Position numbers and translations under genes: made by a program
The notes under the pieces: generated by a model
What the model saw: only the letters and a program-made list of their open reading frames with translations
What the model was told of the DNA's origin: nothing
The model's database searches: none
Source: an uncultured Clostridia bacterium
GTDB lineage: Bacteria > Bacillota > Clostridia > Christensenellales > Borkfalkiaceae
NCBI GenBank assembly: GCA_947625865.1
Contig: CANQQD010000002.1
Location: 1-39,456, forward strand
Reading direction: 5' to 3'
Length of the DNA: 39,456 nt
Shown here: positions 33,273-39,456 of the stretch, piece after piece
Layout: each line of letters opens with the position of its first letter
How positions within the stretch are numbered: position 1 is the first letter of the stretch

Positions 33273-34328
33273 TTATTCGGGAATTTGTTGGGTAAGGCAA
33301 TGAATATTCCCTCCGCCGACGATGAGCTCGCGCGCGGGGACGGGAATTATTTTTTTTGACGGAAAAACGTTTTGCAGAATTCCGAGGGCGGGCTTATCGT
33401 TTACGTCGCCGAACTGAGGCACAAGCACGCCCGCGTTGCAGATATAAAAATTCACGTATGAGGCGGCGAGCCTTTCGCCGACCTCACGGGTATCCTCGCC
33501 CTCCTCGAATACGAAGCCGTCCAAATCAAATTGCGTTATTGTAACGGGCTCCCGCGGCAGGGGGAGCTTTATTACATTTATGCCGTTTTCCTTTAATATA
33601 TTATAATTTTCACGGCAAATTTCGCCCTGCGCTCCACGCTCGTCCCACGCAAGTATTGCGGTATCGGGCGAGGAAAAGGCGCAAATGTTGTCGACGTGGC
33701 CGTCCGTTTCGTCGCCGACAATGCCGCGCTTCAGCCAGATTATGCGCTCGGCGCCGAGATATTCTTTTAATTTCAGCCCGATTTGTTCCTTTGACAGCGC
33801 GGGATTTCTGCCCTTGCTCAAAAGGCACTCTTCGGTGGTGAGGATAGTCCCCTTGCCGTCAGAGTGTATCGAACCGCCCTCCAAAACGAACGGGCAGGCG
33901 TTTTTATAACCTGTATTGAGCTTTTTGATTATTTTCGTGGCAAAGGCGTCGTCGTTCTGCCAATTTTTATATAAGCCGTTGTATCCGCCGCCCCAAGCGT
34001 TGAAAGCCCAGTCTATGCCCACAACTTTGCCGTTTTCCTTTACGAACGTAGGGGCCATATCGCGCGCCCAGCAATCGTCCGTTTTTATGTTGAATAACTC
34101 AACACGGTTTAAGCAAATTTCATTTTTCAGCAGTTTGCGGGCGGAGGCTGCGCTGTTTTCGGATACGGCTAAATACACCTTTTCGCCTGCGGAGATCTGC
34201 CTAATCATTTCGGTAAAAACGGGGCGGGCGTATTTCGCGCCATAGGTCCAGCTCCCCGGGCGTTCGGGCCATATCATTATTGTGCCGCGGTGGGGCTCCC
34301 ACTCGGCGGGCATATACAAGCTTTTCAT
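33273..34328 (-). CDS. aguA: Agmatine deiminase
   Basis: 351 aa. Converts agmatine to N-carbamoylputrescine and ammonia; guanidine-modifying (pentein) fold. Opens with MPAEWEPHRGTIMIWP, has DDCWARDMAPTFV and FVLEGGSIHSDG, DETDGHVDN in the middle, and catalytic Cys344 in GGGNIHCLTQQ at the C-terminus. The ATG overlaps the nspC stop (ATGA), so it is translationally coupled. Confidence 0.96.
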   Translation of the reverse strand: MKSLYMPAEWEPHRGTIMIWPERPGSWTYGAKYARPVFTEMIRQISAGEKVYLAVSENSAASARKLLKNEICLNRVELFNIKTDDCWARDMAPTFVKENGKVVGIDWAFNAWGGGYNGLYKNWQNDDAFATKIIKKLNTGYKNACPFVLEGGSIHSDGKGTILTTEECLLSKGRNPALSKEQIGLKLKEYLGAERIIWLKRGIVGDETDGHVDNICAFSSPDTAILAWDERGAQGEICRENYNILKENGINVIKLPLPREPVTITQFDLDGFVFEEGEDTREVGERLAASYVNFYICNAGVLVPQFGDVNDKPALGILQNVFPSKKIIPVPARELIVGGGNIHCLTQQIPE

Positions 34329-35437
34329 AATCGTGATTTGAAATCGGCGTAGGAAAATGTTTTTAAAAGGCTATATACGCCGTCCTTGACCTTTGCGATC
34401 GCAGGCAACGGCATGCCATTGAAGGTGTTGTTTTTTACCATTGTGTAGATAGCCATATCGGAAAAACTCAACACGTCGCCGCATTTTAAGTGCTTATCAA
34501 AGGAATAGTCGCCTATCACGTCGCCCGCAAGGCAGGTGCGCGAAGAGAGCCTGTATGTGTACTTCTTCTCCCCCGCCGCGCCGCTTCCTTTAAGGGGCGG
34601 ACGGTAGGGCATTTCCAGAACGTCGGGCATGTGGCACTCGGCGGAGCTGTCCAAAATTGCTATATCCATGCCGTTGTGCACTATTTCCAATACTCTTGTA
34701 AAAAGATAGCCTGCGTTCAATGCAACTGCTTCGCCCGGTTCGAGATAGATCTGCACGCCGTATTTATCGGAAAGTCTCTTTATTTCGCTCTCCAAAAGGG
34801 GAATGTTGTAGCTTGCTTTTGTTATATGGTGACCCCCGCCGAGATTGAGCCATTTGAGATTTTTGAAATATTTACCGAAGCTTTTTTCAAAGGCGCGGAC
34901 CGTTGAAACCATGTCCTCCGCGCCCTGTTCACAGAGGGTATGAATGTGAAAGCCGTCCAGATAACTCAACACGTCCACGCAAAAGTTCTCTTTTGTTACT
35001 CCCAAACGGGAATATTTTGCGCAGGGGTCGTAAATTTTTGAGGCTTGCGTAGAGTATTCGGGATTGATCCTTAAACCCAAGCTTTTGCCCTTTGCAAGCG
35101 GCGCAAATTTTTTTACTTGTGCGATCGAATTAAATATGATATGGTCGCAGAGATTTACGATTTCGGAAAACTCGCTTTCAAGATATGCGGGGCAGTAGAC
35201 ATGGTTTTCGCCCGTACCTTCCTCGTGGGCGAGGCGGGCTTCAAACAGACCGCTCGAGGTGTAGCCCGACAGATATTTTGAAACGAGCGGATAAAAATGA
35301 TAGCAGGAAAACGCCTTTTGCGCGAGCAGTATTTTGCAGCCCGTGCGCGTCTCCACGCCTGCAAGTATCTCGAGATTTTTCGTCAGCCTGTCCTCGTCAA
35401 TCACATAGACGGGCGTGGGCAATTCTGAAAATTTCAT
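34325..35437 (-). CDS. nspC: Carboxynorspermidine/carboxyspermidine decarboxylase
   Basis: 370 aa. Fold III PLP decarboxylase related to diaminopimelate decarboxylase; makes spermidine (or norspermidine) from the carboxylated precursor. PLP lysine Lys41 in LLAQKAFSCY; HTLCEQ, NLGGGHHIT and LEPGEA bind cofactor; SSRTCLAGDVIGDY carries the cross-subunit active-site Cys-Leu-Ala-Gly-Asp motif. One-base gap after CASDH, overlapping aguA. Named from sequence hallmarks and neighbouring genes. Confidence 0.94.
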   Translation of the reverse strand: MKFSELPTPVYVIDEDRLTKNLEILAGVETRTGCKILLAQKAFSCYHFYPLVSKYLSGYTSSGLFEARLAHEEGTGENHVYCPAYLESEFSEIVNLCDHIIFNSIAQVKKFAPLAKGKSLGLRINPEYSTQASKIYDPCAKYSRLGVTKENFCVDVLSYLDGFHIHTLCEQGAEDMVSTVRAFEKSFGKYFKNLKWLNLGGGHHITKASYNIPLLESEIKRLSDKYGVQIYLEPGEAVALNAGYLFTRVLEIVHNGMDIAILDSSAECHMPDVLEMPYRPPLKGSGAAGEKKYTYRLSSRTCLAGDVIGDYSFDKHLKCGDVLSFSDMAIYTMVKNNTFNGMPLPAIAKVKDGVYSLLKTFSYADFKSRL

Positions 35438-35438
35438 A

Positions 35439-36695
35439 TCAGTCCACTAAAACGGGATCCTCTTCCACCTTCCACGGTAGCCCGTACCTGTTGAGCGCTT
35501 CCATATAAGGGTCCGGATCGAATTCCTCGGCGTTGTACACGCCGGGCTTATTCCAGACGCCGGTAACCACAAGCATTGCGCCTATCATTGCGGGCACGCC
35601 CGTAGTATATGAGATCGCCTGCGAGCCGACCTCCCTGTAGCATGCCTCGTGGTCGCAGATATTGTAGATATATATAGATTTTTTAACGCCGTTTTTATAG
35701 CCCGTGAAGATGCAGCCGATATTCGTCTTGCCCTTGGTGCGCGCGCCGAGCGTGGCGGGATCGGGCAACAGCGCCTTTAAAAACTGAATGGGCACAATTT
35801 CTCTGCCCTCGAACGTTACGGGAGTTGTGGAGAGCATTCCAACGTTTTGCAGACAATTCATGTGTTGAATATAGCTCTGACCGAAGGTCATGAAGAAGCG
35901 TATTCTCTTTACACCCTTTATGTTCTTTGCGAGGCTTTCTATCTCCTCGTGGTGTAAAAGGTACATGTCCTTTTTGCCGACGCCGTCGAAATTATATTCC
36001 CGTTTTATTTCGAGTGGCTTCGTTTCTATCCACTTGCCGTTCTCCCAGTAGGAGCCGTTGGCGGAGACTTCGCGAAGATTTATTTCGGGGTTGAAATTGG
36101 TTGCAAAGGCATAGCCGTGGTCGCCGCCGTTGCAGTCGAGAATGTCGATTGTTTCTATCTCGTCAAAATAGTGCTTTTGGGCATAGGCGCAGAAAACCTG
36201 CGTAACTCCGGGGTCGAAGCCCGTGCCCAAAAGGGCGCAGAGGCCCGCCTCCTTGAACTTTTGGTGATATGCCCACTGCCACGAATAGTCGAAATATGCC
36301 GTAAAACCCTTTTCCTTTACGCGCTTTTCATAGATTTTGCGCCACTTTGGATCCTCGGTGTTTTCGCACTCGTAGTTTGCCGTGTCGATATAGTGCACGC
36401 CCGTCTTTAAGCAGGCGTCCATAACGGTAAGATCCTGATAGGGAAGGGCGACGTTTAAAACGGCGGCAGGCTTGAAGGAGTTTATTAAAGCTGCAAGCTC
36501 CTCCACATTGTCGGCGTTTACCTGCGCCGTGGAAATCTTTGCCTTGGTTTTATTCTTCATTTCCTCAGCTACCCTGTCGCACTTGCTCTTGGTGCGGCTG
36601 GCAATCAGAATTTCGGTGAATACGTCGTCCGCCTGACAGCACTTCTTTATTGCCACCTGAGCCACGCCGCCGCAGCCGATTATCATAATTTTCAT
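35439..36695 (-). CDS. Carboxy(nor)spermidine synthase/dehydrogenase (saccharopine dehydrogenase family)
   Basis: 418 aa. Condenses putrescine (or diaminopropane) with aspartate semialdehyde and reduces the Schiff base with NADPH to carboxyspermidine. N-terminal Rossmann motif IIGCGGVAQVAIKKC (4-18), VLNVALPYQDL, HYIDTANYE, and GTGFDPGVTQVF in the middle. Often labelled LYS1/saccharopine dehydrogenase; the adjacent nspC makes the carboxyspermidine role far more likely. Directly abuts speE (no intergenic base) and nspC (one base). Confidence 0.93.
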   Translation of the reverse strand: MKIMIIGCGGVAQVAIKKCCQADDVFTEILIASRTKSKCDRVAEEMKNKTKAKISTAQVNADNVEELAALINSFKPAAVLNVALPYQDLTVMDACLKTGVHYIDTANYECENTEDPKWRKIYEKRVKEKGFTAYFDYSWQWAYHQKFKEAGLCALLGTGFDPGVTQVFCAYAQKHYFDEIETIDILDCNGGDHGYAFATNFNPEINLREVSANGSYWENGKWIETKPLEIKREYNFDGVGKKDMYLLHHEEIESLAKNIKGVKRIRFFMTFGQSYIQHMNCLQNVGMLSTTPVTFEGREIVPIQFLKALLPDPATLGARTKGKTNIGCIFTGYKNGVKKSIYIYNICDHEACYREVGSQAISYTTGVPAMIGAMLVVTGVWNKPGVYNAEEFDPDPYMEALNRYGLPWKVEEDPVLVD

Positions 36696-37553
36696 TTATT
36701 CTTCCTCCGCTTGGATCAAAATATCTTCAACATACTTGGGGAGCATGAACGCGCCCGTGTGCAGATTGGGGGTGTAGTACTGCGTGGGGATATTCCTCGC
36801 CTTCCACTTTGCCGCGTCGAAATCCTTTAAGGGGTGATATTTTTTGCTAGCAAAGCCGAACAGCCAATAGCCCGACGAGCATGTGGGGATATGCGCCTGA
36901 TATACCCTTGAAATAGGGAAGCACCTGAACACCTTGCGGTGCATTTTGCGGCACTCGGCTTCGTCCTCGTCGTAAAACGGGCTGCCGTGCTGATATACCA
37001 TTATACCCTCGTCGTTCAACGCCTTGAAGCAGCTTCCGTAAAACTCCTTGGTGAACAGCCCCTCGGTGGGACCGAACGGGTCGGTGGAGTCGTTTATTAT
37101 GAGGTCGTACTCCCCCTCCTTACCGCGTATGAACTTCAAGCCGTCCTGTATGAAAAGGTTTACGCGGGGATCGTTTAAGCCCTCAGCCGTTTCGGGAAAG
37201 AATTTTTTGGAGACATAGACGAACATTTCGTCCTCCTCCACGACGTCTATGCGCTCTATCTCCTTATAGCGGCAGAGCTCCTTTGCAACGCCGCCGTCGC
37301 CGCCGCCGATGACCAGCACTTTTTTTACGTGCGGATGGACAGCCATGGGCACGTGGGCGACCATTTCGTCATAGATAAATTCGTCGGCCTCGGAGAATAC
37401 GACCTCTCCGTCCAGAGAGATAAATTTACCCAGATCGTCGCTGTCGAAAACGTCGACCTGCTGGATGTCGCTGCGCTCCGAAAAGAGCTGCTTTTTTACG
37501 CGGATATTGAGCTTTATGTTGGGCGTGTGAATATCCGAAAACCACATTTCCAT
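36696..37553 (-). CDS. speE: Spermidine synthase (aminopropyltransferase)
   Basis: 285 aa. Transfers an aminopropyl group from decarboxylated S-adenosylmethionine to a diamine. Seen: VLVIGGGDGGVAKEL (GGGDGG 83-88), VVEEDEMF in place of the usual single acidic residue, NDSTDPFGPTEGLF (catalytic Asp) and YQHGSPFY. No speD, which supplies decarboxylated S-adenosylmethionine, lies in the window, and the operon already has the carboxyspermidine route, so the real substrate or purpose of this SpeE is open. AGGAAA-type ribosome binding site; 25 nt after speA. Confidence 0.92.
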   Translation of the reverse strand: MEMWFSDIHTPNIKLNIRVKKQLFSERSDIQQVDVFDSDDLGKFISLDGEVVFSEADEFIYDEMVAHVPMAVHPHVKKVLVIGGGDGGVAKELCRYKEIERIDVVEEDEMFVYVSKKFFPETAEGLNDPRVNLFIQDGLKFIRGKEGEYDLIINDSTDPFGPTEGLFTKEFYGSCFKALNDEGIMVYQHGSPFYDEDEAECRKMHRKVFRCFPISRVYQAHIPTCSSGYWLFGFASKKYHPLKDFDAAKWKARNIPTQYYTPNLHTGAFMLPKYVEDILIQAEEE

Positions 37554-37578
37554 AATTTTTTCCTCTTGCGCTTGCCGA

Positions 37579-39021
37579 TCAGCGGAGCACGTTTATTTTT
37601 TCTACCGCAAAGTCCTCGGTGCCCTGCAGATTACAGCCCTTTTCCTTTGCGTACTCAACATATTCTATAATTTCTCTCGTTATAAGCTCGCCCGGCGCGA
37701 GCACGGGAATACCGGGGGGATAACACATTACGAACTCGGTGCAAATCTTGCCCTCCGATTCCTTTAAAGGCAGGGCTACCTTTTCGGAGTAGAACGCCTT
37801 TCTCGGGGGCACGGCTACCTTGGGCGAAATGTATTCGGCAAACAGCATGCCCGATTTATCCTTTTTATAGAGCCGTTTCAAATCGTCGAGAGCGCCGACG
37901 AGCCGCTCTATATCCTGCAATCTGTCGCCTATGGACACATATGCAAGTATATTCGAGATGTCGCCGAATTCTATCTGTATGCCGTACTCGTCGCGGAGAA
38001 TATCGTAAACTTCTATTCCCGCGAGCCCTAAATCGCGGGTATATACCGCGAGCTTGGTGACGTCGAAATCATATACGGAAGTGCCGTTGATGAGTTCTCT
38101 GCCGTATGCATAGTAATCGCCTATCGCGTTGATCTCGCTGCGGGCATAGCTTGCCATGTTGATGACCTTTTGGAAAGCCTCCCTGCCGTGCAGGGCAAGA
38201 TTGCGGCGGGTGATATCGAGGCTCGACAGCAGAAGATAACTGGCGCTCGTAGTCTGGGTCAGATTTATTATCTGCCTGACATAGTCGGCGTTAACGGTTT
38301 TATTCAAAAGCAAAAGCGAGCTTTGCGTAAGGCTCCCGCCCGATTTATGCATGGATATGGCGGACATATCCGCGCCCGCAGCCATTGCCGACACGGGCAG
38401 AGATTCGTTAAAGCTGAAGTGCGTGCCGTGCGCCTCGTCAGCAAGCACCATCATGCCGTGGGCGTGGGCGATCCCGACTATAGAGCGCATATCAGAGCAT
38501 ATGCCGTAGTATGTGGGGTTGTTCACGAGAACGGCGACGGCGTCGGGGTTGTCCGTTACAGCCTGCTCGAGCTTTGACGGCTCCATGCCGAGGGAAATGC
38601 CGAGCTTTTTATCGACCTCCGGGTTGACGTACACGGGGATCGCGCCGCAGAGCACCAGTGCGTTTATAGCGCTCTTGTGTACGTTGCGGGGCATTATGAT
38701 TTTGTCGCCCTCCTTGCAGACCGAAAAAATCATGCTCTGCACAGCCGAGGTGGTCCCGCCCACCATAAAAAAGGAGTGCGCGGCACCGAAGGCTTCGGCG
38801 GCTAAGTCCTCCGCCTCGCGTATGACCGACGACGGATGGCACAAATCGTCCAGCGGCTTCATCGAGTTTACGTCTATGCCCACGCATTTCTCGCCGAGGA
38901 GCTGGACGAGCTCGGGATTGCCGCGCCCGCGCTTGTGCCCGGGGACGTCGAAGGGAACTATTCTCTGTTTTCTGAAACGCTCGAGCGCCTCGAAGAGGGG
39001 AGCTTTTGTTTGATCCGACAT
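37579..39021 (-). CDS. speA: Arginine decarboxylase (Orn/Lys/Arg decarboxylase, fold I)
   Basis: 480 aa. The length fits the short fold-I SpeA (YaaO/SpeA type of Bacillus) that makes agmatine from arginine. PLP residues: Asp195 in VLADEAHGTHF and Lys226 in ISMHKSGGSLTQSS. N-terminal FDVPGHKRGRGNPEL and the C-terminal MCYPPGIPVLAPGE are typical. Arginine is preferred as substrate over lysine or ornithine because aguA and aguB follow. AAGGACC lies 5 nt upstream of ATG 39021. First gene of the operon; the only good promoter upstream is the one before the structured leader, at 39297-39325. Confidence 0.94.
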   Translation of the reverse strand: MSDQTKAPLFEALERFRKQRIVPFDVPGHKRGRGNPELVQLLGEKCVGIDVNSMKPLDDLCHPSSVIREAEDLAAEAFGAAHSFFMVGGTTSAVQSMIFSVCKEGDKIIMPRNVHKSAINALVLCGAIPVYVNPEVDKKLGISLGMEPSKLEQAVTDNPDAVAVLVNNPTYYGICSDMRSIVGIAHAHGMMVLADEAHGTHFSFNESLPVSAMAAGADMSAISMHKSGGSLTQSSLLLLNKTVNADYVRQIINLTQTTSASYLLLSSLDITRRNLALHGREAFQKVINMASYARSEINAIGDYYAYGRELINGTSVYDFDVTKLAVYTRDLGLAGIEVYDILRDEYGIQIEFGDISNILAYVSIGDRLQDIERLVGALDDLKRLYKKDKSGMLFAEYISPKVAVPPRKAFYSEKVALPLKESEGKICTEFVMCYPPGIPVLAPGELITREIIEYVEYAKEKGCNLQGTEDFAVEKINVLR

Positions 39022-39036
39022 TTGTAGGTCCTTAAA

Positions 39037-39068
39037 AGTAAAAAATAAAACGGCCTTGGAAAGGTCGT
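39037..39068 (-). terminator. Intrinsic terminator between leader RNA and speA
   Basis: On the minus strand ACGACCTT-TCC-AAGGCCGT (39068-39050; one A-C mismatch) is followed by TTTATTTTTT. It ends only about 15 nt before the speA ribosome binding site, leaving no room for a separate promoter. Read-through must therefore feed the operon, as in attenuation. Confidence 0.75.
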
Positions 39069-39291
39069 CTTAAACTGCGTTTGCGGGCAATACCCCCGCG
39101 CGAATTTTCGTGGTTTGGACTTTTTGCAGAGTCTATATAGCAAATACTTTTACTACTCTTATTGACCGTTTCACAAGCGACGCCTTTCGGCTTTGATTAT
39201 AAAGTAATCAACTTATAAAATTTGAGCTTTTAACTCAATCAATAATGCGGGTCAGCCCGCCCAATATTTGCATGACTCCTTCGTCATACCG
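39050..39291 (-). ncRNA. Structured leader RNA (candidate riboswitch/attenuator or orphan ncRNA)
   Basis: About 240 nt with no credible gene, between a consensus promoter and an intrinsic terminator. Read on the minus strand, hairpins follow one another: GTATGAC/GTCATGC; GCGGG-CTGA-CCCGC; TTGAG/CTCAA; TTGATTA-CTTTA-TAATCAA; GCC-GAAA-GGC; AGAGT/ACTCT with inner AGTAAA/TTTGCT (39159-39128); GCGGG/CCCGC. A long-range helix TTATTGAT/GTCAATAA (39245-39238 with 39166-39159) encloses several of them. It does not match the riboswitch cores I know (lysine, SAM, guanidine, glycine, T-box, cobalamin, c-di-AMP). A widespread orphan ncRNA such as the raiA motif is an alternative. Confidence 0.6.
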
Positions 39292-39296
39292 CTTAA

Positions 39297-39325
39297 AGTA
39301 TATTATAAAGTAAACGCTTTGTCAA
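39297..39325 (-). promoter_or_regulatory. Promoter of the leader RNA / polyamine operon
   Basis: On the minus strand TTGACA (39325-39320), 17-nt spacer, TATACT (39302-39297); transcription start near 39291. Confidence 0.8.
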
Positions 39326-39331
39326 TTGATT

Positions 39332-39456
39332 TTAAATTGCATTTTGACCCAAAAAACGCGCAATTTCTTCCATTATCTCCCCATCCTCCCCGGTGGCGGC
39401 TGAGAAATCAAATTTTTTGAAATATTCCGTACCCGTTTCCTTTGCGTTTTGCAAAG
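39332..39456 (-). CDS. C-terminal end of an unidentified gene (runs off the window)
   Basis: An open frame of 40 codons enters from the window end and stops at TAA 39334-39332. The visible part includes TGTEYFKKFDFSAATGEDG and ends EEIARFLGQNAI. It has the amphipathic composition of a real soluble protein; the FSAATGEDG segment recalls the G5-like end of small GTPase domains, but this is too little to name a product. The stop lies only 7 bp upstream of the -35 of the leader-RNA promoter. Confidence 0.5.
   Translation of the reverse strand, partial: LQNAKETGTEYFKKFDFSAATGEDGEIMEEIARFLGQNAI

Noticed and set aside
39195-39265. Leader peptide MQILGGLTRIID in the polyamine-operon leader
   Set aside because: AAGGAG is only 2 nt from its ATG, it has a single Arg and no run of regulatory codons, and it overlaps stable hairpins; classical peptide-based attenuation is not supported.

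Overview
The window looks like chromosomal DNA from an anaerobic, probably gut-dwelling Clostridia-type Bacillota (Firmicutes). The evidence is a single-chain pyruvate:ferredoxin oxidoreductase, CdaA-type diadenylate cyclase, ecfA-ecfT-truA order, DUF975 and DUF1015 proteins, strong AGGAGG ribosome binding sites, TTGACA/TATAAT promoters, and a very large surface protein with a mucinase-type M60 domain. A BclA-like protein hints at a spore former. I see no phage, IS or CRISPR. The species cannot be named from this sequence.

Layout. 1-1240: gene-poor region with one tRNA-Pro(CGG), a 175-bp tandem repeat that carries copies of the tRNA 5' end, scattered tRNA 3' fragments and hairpins. 1242-6220 (+): membrane-associated operon of an SPFH/zinc-ribbon protein, a 4-TM protein, a YidD-family protein with an extra hydrophobic N-terminus, and a zinc-ribbon/DUF5050-type protein. 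6319-12460 (-): YjdF-like membrane protein and the 1722-aa F5/8-M60-beta-helix surface protein. 12627-13451 (+): aldo/keto reductase. 13522-14130 (-): Cys-rich BclA-like protein. 14283-17744 (-): cdaA, an unlisted 35-aa CdaR-like stub, DUF1015 and aspartokinase. 17827-21862 (-): mnmE, lysR, an acyltransferase and holA. 21976-26358 (-): fused ecfA1-ecfA2, ecfT, truA and a membrane protein. 26628-30158 (+): nifJ. 30298-31591: a lipoprotein and a divergent XRE regulator around a clear double operator. 31687-32295 (-): DUF975 protein. 32363-39021 (-): six-gene polyamine operon preceded by a ~250-nt structured RNA with its own promoter and terminator. 39332-39456 (-): 3' end of another gene.

How the genes work together. 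The polyamine operon encodes arginine to agmatine to N-carbamoylputrescine to putrescine (SpeA, AguA, AguB), then spermidine by the carboxyspermidine route (CASDH, NspC); it also carries an aminopropyltransferase (SpeE). Aspartokinase, about 20 kb away, starts the path to aspartate semialdehyde, the co-substrate of CASDH. The most unusual items are the leader RNA of the polyamine operon, the CdaR stub, the SPFH-YidD-zinc-ribbon operon, the XRE/lipoprotein operator pair and the rearranged tRNA-Pro locus.
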